The translations under genes and the position numbers were made by a program. The notes under the pieces were generated by a model. The model did not search any database. It was not told the origin of the DNA and worked only from the letters and a program-made list of their open reading frames with translations. Shown here piece after piece: positions 1-7,976 of a DNA stretch of 64,000 nt. Each line of letters begins with the position of its first letter. Within the stretch, counting starts at the first letter, position 1. Origin of the DNA: Chryseobacterium geocarposphaerae (GTDB lineage Bacteria; Bacteroidota; Bacteroidia; Flavobacteriales; Weeksellaceae); NCBI RefSeq assembly GCF_002797535.1, contig NZ_PGFD01000003.1, positions 248,001-312,000 of the forward strand. Direction: 5' to 3'.

Positions 1-1
1 T

Positions 2-274
2 AACAAAGACGGAGAAATCATTGCTCCGATTGTTATTGTAGAAAGAATGGGTGAAGCTCTGAAATCCATTATGCAAAAGGAAAAAGGAAAAATATTCCTA
101 CATGTACATCCTTTTGTGGAAGCCTATCTTACGAAAGGTATTATGAGCATTCAGATGAAATGGTTTTTAAAATACAAGAAGAAAGTAACCATCATCCCAA
201 GAGATTCTTTTAAATATTTAGAATACAGAATTTACAATTCGAAAAAAGAAGAATTGGTTGGATATTCTAATTAA
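2..274 (+). CDS. rng: Ribonuclease E/G family protein, C-terminal end (partial)
   Basis: The last 90 codons of a gene that begins before the window. The visible tail (residues such as GKIFLHVHPFVEAYL and IQMKWFLKYKKK) matches what I know of the C-terminal part of bacterial RNase G/E, the endoribonuclease that processes rRNA precursors and mRNA. The S1 and catalytic domains lie outside the window, so the assignment rests on the tail only. The reading frame runs open from base 2 to a TAA at 272-274, and a hairpin terminator follows 10 bases later. Confidence 0.75.
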   Translation, partial: NKDGEIIAPIVIVERMGEALKSIMQKEKGKIFLHVHPFVEAYLTKGIMSIQMKWFLKYKKKVTIIPRDSFKYLEYRIYNSKKEELVGYSN

Positions 275-284
275 TACAAAATTC

Positions 285-312
285 AAAACCTCTAGTTTTC
301 TGGAGGTTTTTT
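285..312 (+). terminator. Rho-independent terminator after RNase G
   Basis: Arms AAAACCTCTA and TGGAGGTTTT pair (with one T-G wobble) around an 8-base loop, followed by further T residues. It ends the RNase G transcript. Confidence 0.8.
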
Positions 313-404
313 ATTACCTTTACAATAATTACACAAATTGATTCTTATTTTCCCTCCAGATTCTATTGGTGTAATTATTATTTCAATACATTAAAAACAT
401 AATT

Positions 405-1814
405 ATGAAAAAAATTCTATTATTAGGATGCATTCTTGCTATCCAGAGTATTTACGCACAGATTATTTCTAAAGACCCGTCTTTTGCTTCCAATGGAATA
501 TACAATATCGGCAATGGAAACAACTATGTCTGGACAATGGCTCAAAATGTGGATGACAGTATTTATTCGTCCTATTCAGTTCCTGCCAGTGGCCAAACTT
601 TTTTATTAAAATTGAATGCAAATGGAACTTCAGATCCAAATTTCGGAAATAACGGAGTCATCCAATTGCCCTATGATACTTATCAATGTCAACTAAAAAT
701 ACAGCCGGACGGAAAATTGATCGTCTTTGGACACAATCCTAGCCTGGGTGGCTTAGTATACAAAATATTCCCGAATGGCCAATTGGATACAGCTTTTGGC
801 ACCAACGGCATTTCGACAATTAGTTCTGTACATAGTAGTGATGAACAAGCCCGTTCTATTGGACTTATTTTACAAAATGGAAAAATAATTGTTCATGGCA
901 TAACCTGGAATTCAAATACCATATCACAGCATAAAATTTATAGGCTCAATAATGATGGAAGTATTGATATGTCTTTTGGTAATAATGGTTCTGTAATTAC
1001 ACAGGGAGCATATCCTTTGGGAACATTTGTACTGCTCGACAACCAGTCTAACATTATTTGCATGACAAAAACTATTAGTAGTAACCTTGGTAATGGTGTT
1101 ATTGAAAAATTCAATCCGGACGGACAACCGATAATGAGTTTTGGAAATAACGGTATTTTACAAACTACTATGAACTTTGGCTACGTGGGTGCTGCAATGA
1201 TAGATAGTAATAACAAGATTGTTTATTCCAACCACACTTATGAGATTTTCAGAGTAAATCCCGATGGTACTCCGGATAATACATTCAATTATAATTTATC
1301 CGCATTTTCCGGCTTGAGCGGAGGCGCCTGGATCCAAAGCATTGTAGAAAAAAATGGATATTATTACATTGGAGGAAACGGTGAAGGAGATTTTGCTTCT
1401 ACCTATTTTGTTTCAAAGCTTAATCCAAATGGTTCTATAAATTCCAGCTTCGGGTACTATTCAGAAGCATCAAATTTATATTCTATTGAAGAAATGGCCG
1501 TTAATAACGATAACATCATTGCCCACGGAAGCGGATATATTGTAAAATATTTACTTAACAATTCTACGCTATCAATTGCGGATATTTTAAAAGCAAATGA
1601 CCAGATTTCTTTTGAAAATCCTGTTAAACAAAGCTTAATCTATCAATCAGAAGAAAAAATAAGCAAAATAGAAATCTATTCTTCCAATGGAAAACTAGTA
1701 AAAACTGCCAAAGAAAATAATTCAAATGTTTCTGAGCTTCCCAAAGGAGTTTATATGATAAAAGTATTTTTTGAAAACGGAAAATTTACAACAAAAAAAA
1801 TGATAAAAATTTAA
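405..1814 (+). CDS. Secreted delta-60 repeat protein with T9SS C-terminal sorting domain
   Basis: 469 residues. A signal peptide (about residues 1-19, ending YAQ) is followed by several copies of a motif of the form NPDGxxDxxFGxNG, for example near residues 73-84 and 124-135, spaced roughly 50-60 residues. This is the delta-60 repeat, thought to form a beta-propeller-like array. The last ~70 residues (SFENPVKQSL... KIEIYSSNGK... LPKGVYMIKV... KKMIKI) are a typical type A sorting signal of the Bacteroidota type IX secretion system, so the protein should cross the outer membrane and be anchored or released. It appears to be a single-gene unit bounded by terminators. The biochemical function is unknown; adhesion or ligand binding is only a guess. 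Confidence 0.88.
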   Translation: MKKILLLGCILAIQSIYAQIISKDPSFASNGIYNIGNGNNYVWTMAQNVDDSIYSSYSVPASGQTFLLKLNANGTSDPNFGNNGVIQLPYDTYQCQLKIQPDGKLIVFGHNPSLGGLVYKIFPNGQLDTAFGTNGISTISSVHSSDEQARSIGLILQNGKIIVHGITWNSNTISQHKIYRLNNDGSIDMSFGNNGSVITQGAYPLGTFVLLDNQSNIICMTKTISSNLGNGVIEKFNPDGQPIMSFGNNGILQTTMNFGYVGAAMIDSNNKIVYSNHTYEIFRVNPDGTPDNTFNYNLSAFSGLSGGAWIQSIVEKNGYYYIGGNGEGDFASTYFVSKLNPNGSINSSFGYYSEASNLYSIEEMAVNNDNIIAHGSGYIVKYLLNNSTLSIADILKANDQISFENPVKQSLIYQSEEKISKIEIYSSNGKLVKTAKENNSNVSELPKGVYMIKVFFENGKFTTKKMIKI

Positions 1815-1842
1815 TAATAAAGTAATTACATAAACAAAATTT

Positions 1843-1870
1843 AGCTCCCGTATTTTTACGGGGCTTTTTT
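1843..1870 (+). terminator. Terminator after the delta-60 repeat protein
   Basis: CCCGTA pairs with TACGGG around a short T-rich loop, and a run of six T follows. Confidence 0.7.
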
Positions 1871-1979
1871 ATGGAATAAACATTAAATTTATAGATGATT
1901 AAACCAATTTTACTTTATATAATATAATGGTTGATACATTTAAGGCAATCAGAAGAAATCAATTATTAAACGAATAAAA

Positions 1980-2450
1980 ATGAAACACCATCACTACAAA
2001 ACCACCATCGAATGGACAGGAAATAAAGGCTCCGGAACCAGTAATTATCGTGATTATGAAAGGAGTCATACCATTTCTGTAGAAAACAAATCGGTAATTG
2101 AAGGTTCTTCCGATCCTGCATTTCGTGGTGACAAGACAAAATACAATCCGGAAGAAATGCTGTTGTCCTCCTTATCTTCATGTCATATGCTTTGGTATCT
2201 TCATTTCTGTTCCGAAGCAGGTATTATCGTAACAGGTTATATTGACAATGCTATCGGAACTATGGCGGAAACGGCGAATGGAAGCGGTCACTTTACGGAG
2301 GCTATCCTGAATCCCGTCGTTACCATCACCGACGAAAAACAGATAAAAAAAGCAGAGGAACTTCATGAAAAGGCAAACCAATTCTGTTTTATAGCCAATT
2401 CGGTAAATTTCCCTGTAAAACATATTCCAAAAATTTTAATTAAGAAGTAA
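1980..2450 (+). CDS. OsmC/Ohr family peroxiredoxin-like protein
   Basis: 156 residues, the usual length for OsmC. The family reduces organic hydroperoxides with two cysteines in the cytoplasm. Cys68 (in LLSSLSSCHMLWYL) and Cys136 (NQFCFIANSVNFPV) sit 68 residues apart, close to the spacing of the catalytic pair of OsmC. An additional Cys77 is also present. The early GxKxxYxPEEMLLSSL segment is the conserved core. No signal peptide. The reductant is not evident from the neighbours. Confidence 0.88.
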   Translation: MKHHHYKTTIEWTGNKGSGTSNYRDYERSHTISVENKSVIEGSSDPAFRGDKTKYNPEEMLLSSLSSCHMLWYLHFCSEAGIIVTGYIDNAIGTMAETANGSGHFTEAILNPVVTITDEKQIKKAEELHEKANQFCFIANSVNFPVKHIPKILIKK

Positions 2451-2522
2451 AAGTATCCATATGATATGCATGGTTGTAGGTTAATTAATGTTAAGCCTCT
2501 TCTTTTCTTCAAGATATATTCC

Positions 2523-2530
2523 TAAATTTG
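2523..2530 (+). promoter_or_regulatory. TAnnTTTG -7 box four bases before the Nudix start codon
   Basis: TAAATTTG matches the Bacteroidota -7 consensus exactly and ends 4 bases before ATG 2535, so the message would start at or next to the AUG. No TTG is seen at the usual -33 distance. See the finding on leaderless candidates. Confidence 0.55.
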
Positions 2531-2534
2531 AAGT

Positions 2535-3161
2535 ATGAGTTTTGGAAAAGATTTATTACGAAAAATAAAAAGTGTAACCTTACCGGGAGAAAATGCTCAC
2601 GGCGTATTTTCTCCGCCTTACCGCCCTGTTTTCAGTTATGAAGAAGTTTTAACCAAAAACCCTAAGTTTGCTGCAGTTAATATTGTTTTATATTTAAAAA
2701 ATAATGAATGGTATTTTCCGCTTATTCAAAGGACAATTAATGAGCATGACAGGCATAGCGGGCAGATTTCTTTGCCCGGAGGAAAACGCGAAGAAATGGA
2801 CCGTGATTTTTCTGAAACTGCGGTAAGAGAAACCTCAGAAGAGATAGGCATTGAAAAAAATTATGTGAGAATCATCAGAGAAATGTCTCCTATTTATATT
2901 CCGCCAAGTAATTTTTATGTGTATCCCTATATTTCATATACCAAAAAAAATCCGGATTTCATCTTGCAACAGACTGAAGCGGTAGAAGTTATAGAATTCC
3001 CTATTGTTTCTTTTTTGAACCTTCCGGATCAGCCGGAAATTATGGCTTTACCCAGCGCAGGAGGACATGAGGTTCCTGTTATTAATTTCAACGGATATAT
3101 CATCTGGGGCGCTACAGCGATGATCTTAAGTGAATTCAGCCAGTTGCTGAAAAAAATGTAA
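2535..3161 (+). CDS. Nudix hydrolase, CoA pyrophosphatase type
   Basis: 208 residues. The motif HSGQISLPGG (75-83), then 14 residues, then RETSEEIG (98-105) is the Nudix box with the spacing of the NudL/YeaB coenzyme A diphosphatases, which cleave CoA to 3',5'-ADP and 4'-phosphopantetheine. The preceding LIQRTINEHDRHSGQ region corresponds to the CoA-specific UPF0035 motif. Cytoplasmic; no signal peptide. The start is set by the promoter box just upstream. The acyltransferase gene follows in the same direction after 27 bases. CoA specificity is inferred from motifs, the Nudix fold is certain. Confidence 0.87.
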   Translation: MSFGKDLLRKIKSVTLPGENAHGVFSPPYRPVFSYEEVLTKNPKFAAVNIVLYLKNNEWYFPLIQRTINEHDRHSGQISLPGGKREEMDRDFSETAVRETSEEIGIEKNYVRIIREMSPIYIPPSNFYVYPYISYTKKNPDFILQQTEAVEVIEFPIVSFLNLPDQPEIMALPSAGGHEVPVINFNGYIIWGATAMILSEFSQLLKKM

Positions 3162-3166
3162 CTTTG
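3159..3166 (+). promoter_or_regulatory. TAnnTTTG box overlapping the Nudix stop codon
   Basis: TAACTTTG uses the TAA stop of the preceding gene as its first bases and lies 22 bases before the acyltransferase ATG at 3189. It could give the acyltransferase its own promoter, although no well placed TTG is seen upstream. Confidence 0.4.
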
Positions 3167-3188
3167 CAAAACCGTGTTTAATTGAGAG

Positions 3189-3995
3189 ATGGCGAAGAAA
3201 AACATTTTCACCGATGCATTCGGTACACCTTATTTTTTAAAAAGATTGATTATTTTTATTCTGGGATTCGTTTCCTATAGAAGATTCAATGGCTTTAACA
3301 AATTAAAAATAACTGGTACTGAACACCTTGTGGATCTTCCTGATTCAAATGTTTTGTTTGTATCCAATCATCAAACCTATTTTGCTGATGTGGCCGCAAT
3401 GTATCATGCTTTCTGTGCCGTAAATAACGGATATTTAAATACCATTAAAAATCCTATTTATCTGCTTAATCCCAAAATTGACTTTTATTACGTAGCCGCC
3501 GAAGAAACCATGAATAAAGGAATTCTTCCCAAGATTTTTAAAATCGCCGGTGCGGTGACTGTAAAAAGAACCTGGAGAGCAGAAGGTAAAGATGTGAACA
3601 GAATGGTTGACATGAGTGAAATTGATAATATTATGAAAGCTCTTGACAACGGATGGGTAGCAACTTTTCCTCAGGGAACAACTTCTGCATTTGCACAGGG
3701 AAGAAAAGGTACTGCTAAACTGATAAAAAATCAGCGCCCGATTGTAATACCTATTAAAATTAACGGATTTAGACGTGCTTTTGATAAAAAAGGACTGAGA
3801 GTAAAAGTAACGGGTGTAAAACCTACCATGGAATTTAAGGCTCCTCTGGACATAGACTATGATAAGGAAAATGCACAGGAGATTTTAGTAAAAATCATGA
3901 CCGCTATTGAGCAGACAGAAGATTTCAATGTGTTACACACTTATGATCAGGAGCTTAAAGCAAAAAAACTGGAACAAAAGAATTCTACTAATTAA
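3189..3995 (+). CDS. 1-acyl-sn-glycerol-3-phosphate acyltransferase family (PlsC-like)
   Basis: 268 residues. The acyltransferase block I motif NHQTYFAD (His61, Asp67) carries the catalytic pair of the PlsC/LPLAT superfamily, which transfers an acyl chain to lysophosphatidic acid or a related lysophospholipid at the inner membrane. Block III reads FPQGTTS (160-166), where most PlsC proteins have FPEGT; the Glu to Gln change may alter phosphate recognition. A hydrophobic stretch near residues 18-30 suits membrane association. Exact acceptor not determinable. Confidence 0.87.
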   Translation: MAKKNIFTDAFGTPYFLKRLIIFILGFVSYRRFNGFNKLKITGTEHLVDLPDSNVLFVSNHQTYFADVAAMYHAFCAVNNGYLNTIKNPIYLLNPKIDFYYVAAEETMNKGILPKIFKIAGAVTVKRTWRAEGKDVNRMVDMSEIDNIMKALDNGWVATFPQGTTSAFAQGRKGTAKLIKNQRPIVIPIKINGFRRAFDKKGLRVKVTGVKPTMEFKAPLDIDYDKENAQEILVKIMTAIEQTEDFNVLHTYDQELKAKKLEQKNSTN

Positions 3996-4006
3996 AACAA
4001 GTTAAT

Positions 4007-4444
4007 ATGACTAGAATAATAGCCATCATATTTGCCATGATAATTATGGTTTCCTGTAACAGTCAGAAAGTATATTCAGACTTTGATATCAGTTATTCAA
4101 AAAGCGGAGGATATGCTCCCGTTTATGAAAATCTGCTGATTAAAGGAAATAACGCACATTATTCATTTGAAGGCGAAGGCAAAAAATACAATCAGAATTT
4201 CACGCTTGCTGACGAAGATTTAAAAAAGCTGGACAATATCCTTTCTCAAAATAATTTCAGAAGAATACAGGAAGATCATAAAAAAATTTATGATGGCATA
4301 GCGACTTCCATCAACATAAAGAAAGGACCTAATGAAGGAAGCAAAACAGATGCTAGTTCTATTATGCCCAATTTCAAGACCAACTGGACAAATATTACAG
4401 CCGCTTTTCAGGAGATCATTAACAACAATGTAAAAAAACAGTAA
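4007..4444 (+). CDS. Small lipoprotein of unknown function
   Basis: 145 residues. A signal sequence ends in MVSCNS, a good lipobox with Cys17 as the lipidated residue. The mature part (GYAPVYENLLIKGNNAHYSFEG... IYDGIATSINIKKG) has no motif I recognise. It lies 11 bases after the acyltransferase and 6 bases before mpl, so it is probably co-transcribed with envelope genes. Membrane location is supported; function unknown. Confidence 0.7.
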   Translation: MTRIIAIIFAMIIMVSCNSQKVYSDFDISYSKSGGYAPVYENLLIKGNNAHYSFEGEGKKYNQNFTLADEDLKKLDNILSQNNFRRIQEDHKKIYDGIATSINIKKGPNEGSKTDASSIMPNFKTNWTNITAAFQEIINNNVKKQ

Positions 4445-4450
4445 ATACAA

Positions 4451-5788
4451 TTGAAAACCCACTTCATAGCAATTGGAGGAAGCGCGATGCACAATCTTGC
4501 CATTGCATTAAAAGATAAAGGATATCAGGTAACAGGTTCGGATGATGCTATTTTTGAGCCTTCCAAATCAAGACTGGAGAAAAAAGGAATCTTACCCGCT
4601 GAAATGGGTTGGTTTCCCGAAAAGATCACTTCCGATATTGATGCTGTAATTCTCGGAATGCATGCGCACCAGGATAATCCTGAACTAGCAAAAGCAAAAG
4701 AACTGGGCTTAAAAATTTATTCATATCCTGAATTTCTTTACGAGCAGTCAAAAGACAAAACCAGAGTCGTTATTGCAGGTTCACATGGAAAAACGACCAT
4801 TACTTCCATGATTCTTCACGTTTTAAACTTCCATCAGAAAGAAGTAGATTTCATGGTAGGAGCTCAGCTGGAAGGTTTTGATTGTATGGTGAAGCTTACT
4901 CAGGATAACGACTTCATGGTGCTTGAAGGTGACGAATACCTTTCCTCTCCTATCGATCTTCGTTCAAAATTTCTGCTTTACCAGCCAAACATCGCTTTAA
5001 TGAGCGGAATTGCTTGGGATCATATTAATGTTTTTAAAACATTTGATGATTATATTGAGCAGTTCAGAAAATTCGTGGCAAGCATTACGCCGGGAGGAAT
5101 TTTGGTGTATAATGAAGAAGATACTGAAGTGGTAAAAGTTGTGGAAAATGCTGAAAATTACTTCAGAAAAATTCCTTACAAAACTCCGGAATACGAAATC
5201 ACCAATGGAAAAGTTTATCTTAAAACTGAAATGGGAGATGTTCCTCTTTCTGTTTTTGGAGCGCATAATTTACTGAACCTTGAAGGAGCAAGGCATATTT
5301 GCCAGACTTTAGGCATTATGGATGAAGATTTTTATGAAGCGATTATGAGCTTCAAAGGAGCTTCAAAACGTCTGGAGAAGGTAGAAAGAGAAGATAAAGG
5401 AACGCTTTATAAAGATTTTGCCCATGCTCCAAGTAAAGTAAAAGCCGCTGTAAAAGCTTTCTGCGAACAATTTAAAAATGAGAAAAAATACGGTTTCCTT
5501 GAGCTTCATACCTATTCAAGTCTGAATCCTGTATTTTTAGAGCAATATGATCACGCGATGGATGGTTTGGATAATGCAGTTGTCTTTTATTCTGAAGATG
5601 CTTTGAAGATCAAAAGAATGGAACCTATTTCCCCGGAATTAATCAAAGAAAAATTTAAAAACGAAAATCTGAAAGTTTTTACTAACGCTGAAGAACTTCA
5701 TGCTTATTGGGAAACACTCGACAAAACTCAGGGCGTTTACCTGATGATGAGCTCGGGTAACTTCGGAGGACTCGATTTAACGAAATAA
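4451..5788 (+). CDS. mpl: UDP-N-acetylmuramate:L-alanyl-gamma-D-glutamyl-meso-diaminopimelate ligase (Mpl)
   Basis: 445 residues, close to the E. coli Mpl length. The enzyme attaches recycled murein tripeptide to UDP-MurNAc in cell-wall recycling. The N-terminal FIAIGGSAMHNLAIAL is the UDP-binding Rossmann segment of the Mur ligases; GSHGKTT (110-116) is the ATP loop; DFAHAPSKVKAAVKAF is the C-terminal domain motif typical of Mpl. The start is probably a rare TTG at 4451: the frame is closed by a stop at 4442-4444 and the first ATG falls inside the Rossmann motif. The gap to the preceding lipoprotein is 6 bases. Confidence 0.9.
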   Translation: MKTHFIAIGGSAMHNLAIALKDKGYQVTGSDDAIFEPSKSRLEKKGILPAEMGWFPEKITSDIDAVILGMHAHQDNPELAKAKELGLKIYSYPEFLYEQSKDKTRVVIAGSHGKTTITSMILHVLNFHQKEVDFMVGAQLEGFDCMVKLTQDNDFMVLEGDEYLSSPIDLRSKFLLYQPNIALMSGIAWDHINVFKTFDDYIEQFRKFVASITPGGILVYNEEDTEVVKVVENAENYFRKIPYKTPEYEITNGKVYLKTEMGDVPLSVFGAHNLLNLEGARHICQTLGIMDEDFYEAIMSFKGASKRLEKVEREDKGTLYKDFAHAPSKVKAAVKAFCEQFKNEKKYGFLELHTYSSLNPVFLEQYDHAMDGLDNAVVFYSEDALKIKRMEPISPELIKEKFKNENLKVFTNAEELHAYWETLDKTQGVYLMMSSGNFGGLDLTK

Positions 5789-5790
5789 TA

Positions 5791-5825
5791 AAAAATCCTT
5801 TCATTGTTGATGAAAGGATTTTTTT
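5791..5825. terminator. Bidirectional terminator between mpl and the flavin oxidoreductase gene
   Basis: AAAAATCCTTTCAT pairs perfectly with ATGAAAGGATTTTT around TGTTG. A-tract and T-tract flank it, so it can serve both convergent genes. Confidence 0.88.
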
Positions 5826-5829
5826 ATCA

Positions 5830-6885
5830 TTATTCACAGCTGCGTATAAGATCTCGCAATATTTCTTCAGCTGAACTTTTACTGTACTGATGAATGGATT
5901 GTCCTAGCCACAGATTAACAAAATCAGCATTTTTGTTATTTCTGGCTGCTTTTCGTAAAGCTCCCGTCAGTTTATTCTGATAAGGATACGGCAAAATATA
6001 GGCTGAGTTTTCAAGTGTTTCGATAAATGTATTTTTAATTCCTCTCGCATAACGCCCCGAGAAACTTTTTGTTAAAACAATGTCTTTCTCACGAACATTT
6101 TCCAGTCTCTCTTTTTCAAAATCCTGTAAAGCGCTTTCCTGGGAAGCCAATAAAATACTCCCCACCTGAAAACCTTCCGCTCCCAGGTCTTTGGCTGCCC
6201 TTATCGTCCTTGCATTGTAAATTCCACCCGCATAGATCAAAGGAATATTTACCGAATCATATACCTGCGACAGCAACGAAAAACCTCCGATCTGCGGAAT
6301 ATTCTCAACTTCAAAACTTCCCCTGTGACCTCCCGCTTCTATCCCCTGAACACAAATTAGATCAATTCCTGATTTTTCCAATTGTACAGCCTCTTCCACA
6401 GAAGTACAGGTTCCTATTAAAACAATTCCGTTTTCTTTTAATTTCTGAATACTTTTATCATCAATGTTTCTGAAAGTAAAACTTACGATCCTGCATTGCT
6501 CTTCAAGAACAGCATCAATTTGCTCATGATAGGAATTGACCTTTATCTCATTCAGATTAGGAAGACGCACTTCAATTTCATTTTTCCCTGCAAAATCCTC
6601 AAGAAATTTCTTGGTTTTCACATATTGTTCTTTCAAGGCATCAGTCATTTCAGGAATCTTATGCACAAAAATATTCACAGCAAAAGGCAGAGCTGTCAAT
6701 TTTTTAGTTTCTCTGATTAATTGAACAGAACTGTCACCCGAAAGATCCGCAATAGCCAAAGAACCTAAACAGGAGGCTCCATTCGCGGCTGCCACCATTT
6801 CCGGTGTGCTGACTCCAAACATCGGAGCCTGAATGACAGGATATTGTATGTTTAGTTTTTCACTGATTTTTTCCGGCCAAAACAT
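5830..6885 (-). CDS. NAD(P)H-dependent flavin oxidoreductase / nitronate monooxygenase family
   Basis: 351 residues, a TIM-barrel FMN enzyme. The N-terminal QYPVIQAPMFGVSTPEMVAAA and the core CVQGIEAGGHRGSF are hallmarks of the nitronate monooxygenase (2-nitropropane dioxygenase) class, which oxidises alkyl nitronates such as propionate 3-nitronate. GAEGFQVGSILLASQES is the phosphate-binding end of the barrel. Some relatives act as quinone or enoyl reductases, so the substrate is uncertain. No signal peptide. It follows an aldo/keto reductase with its own terminator between. Confidence 0.85.
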   Translation of the reverse strand: MFWPEKISEKLNIQYPVIQAPMFGVSTPEMVAAANGASCLGSLAIADLSGDSSVQLIRETKKLTALPFAVNIFVHKIPEMTDALKEQYVKTKKFLEDFAGKNEIEVRLPNLNEIKVNSYHEQIDAVLEEQCRIVSFTFRNIDDKSIQKLKENGIVLIGTCTSVEEAVQLEKSGIDLICVQGIEAGGHRGSFEVENIPQIGGFSLLSQVYDSVNIPLIYAGGIYNARTIRAAKDLGAEGFQVGSILLASQESALQDFEKERLENVREKDIVLTKSFSGRYARGIKNTFIETLENSAYILPYPYQNKLTGALRKAARNNKNADFVNLWLGQSIHQYSKSSAEEILRDLIRSCE

Positions 6886-6921
6886 AGCAGTGGATTTATT
6901 TATTACTCAAATAAAGGTAAT

Positions 6922-6950
6922 AAAAAAAGAAGCAATAAAAATTGCTTCTT
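6922..6950 (-). terminator. Terminator after the aldo/keto reductase
   Basis: On the minus strand AAGAAGCAAT and ATTGCTTCTT pair around TTTT, followed by a T run. It separates the aldo/keto reductase from the flavin oxidoreductase. Confidence 0.8.
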
Positions 6951-6975
6951 AGTATGATAAATCTCTGTTTTTAAG

Positions 6976-7851
6976 TTAAATATCCGCTACAGCATTCAGC
7001 ATTTTCTTTTCCCAGGCAGGATCTTTCGGATCAAAGAACAGTCTTTTTCCGGTATCTAAAGAACGGACAACATTCATTTCATCTTCAGTCAGTTCAAAAT
7101 CAAAAACATTGAAATTTTCTTCAATTCTGGAAGGCGTTACAGATTTTGGAATCACACAGAAACCTTCCTGCAGATGCCATCTCAAAATTACCTGAGCGAC
7201 CGTCTTATCATATTTCTCAGCAATAGCTTTCAGTTCTGAATTATCCAATAGTCCAGCATTTCCATTTCCAAGCGGACTCCAAGGCTGTGTAACAATATTA
7301 TTTTCTCTGTCGTACACCTGAAGTTCTTTTTGCTGGAAAAGAGGATGTAGCTCAATTTGGTTAATTACAGGAAGAACGGTAGCATTGGCTTTTAATTCCT
7401 CCATTTTTTCGACAGGAAAATTACAAACTCCGATCGCTTTTATTTTCCCTTCGTGATACAGCTCTTCCATTGCTTTCCAGGCACCGGTAAAATCTCCATA
7501 GGGCCAGTGAATAAGATACAGATCCAAATACTCCAGCTGTAATCTGTCTAAAGTTCTCTGAAAAGCACCTTTTGCCTTATCATACGCAATATCCTGAACC
7601 CAAAGTTTCGAAGTTATAAAAAGTTCATCTCTGTTTACTCCGCTGTTTTTAATCGCATTTCCAACTGCTGTTTCATTTAGATAAATAGAAGCGGTATCAA
7701 TCATTCTGTATCCCACTTCAATAGCCTTAATCACAGCATTTTCACATTCTTTCAAATCTTCCATCTGCCAAACTCCAAAGCCTAAAGCCGGAATATCTAC
7801 TCCATTATTTAATGTAATTACAGGCTGTCCTGTATATATTTTTTGTGCCAT
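6976..7851 (-). CDS. Aldo/keto reductase, 2,5-diketo-D-gluconate reductase type
   Basis: 291 residues, a NADPH-dependent carbonyl reductase with the AKR barrel. The catalytic tetrad is visible: Asp52 and Tyr57 (MIDTASIYLNE), Lys82 (ITSKLWVQD), His115 (YLIHWP). NQIELHPLFQQKEL and CVIPKSVTPSRIEEN are the substrate-loop and cofactor motifs of the AKR3/AKR5-like group. Probable role is detoxifying aldehydes or dicarbonyls. It is downstream of, and co-oriented with, the LysR gene. Confidence 0.9.
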   Translation of the reverse strand: MAQKIYTGQPVITLNNGVDIPALGFGVWQMEDLKECENAVIKAIEVGYRMIDTASIYLNETAVGNAIKNSGVNRDELFITSKLWVQDIAYDKAKGAFQRTLDRLQLEYLDLYLIHWPYGDFTGAWKAMEELYHEGKIKAIGVCNFPVEKMEELKANATVLPVINQIELHPLFQQKELQVYDRENNIVTQPWSPLGNGNAGLLDNSELKAIAEKYDKTVAQVILRWHLQEGFCVIPKSVTPSRIEENFNVFDFELTEDEMNVVRSLDTGKRLFFDPKDPAWEKKMLNAVADI

Positions 7852-7976
7852 AATTTTTGGTTTATTTTTTCAATTAGAGTTAAACAAATTTGCAATAAAA
7901 TTTTGAAATTCCCGGTTTTTTAGAGATTCGTTACTCTAATTTATTTTGTTCATAATGACAAAAGCACAGATGAAAA

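Noticed and set aside
405..1814. Repeated DNA segments that could suggest a tandem or CRISPR-like array
   Set aside because: They are codons of the degenerate delta-60 protein repeats, not exact DNA repeats with spacers.
6069..6473. Plus-strand open frame of 134 codons inside the flavin oxidoreductase gene
   Set aside because: Its product has no structure or motif and it is fully antisense to a conserved enzyme gene.
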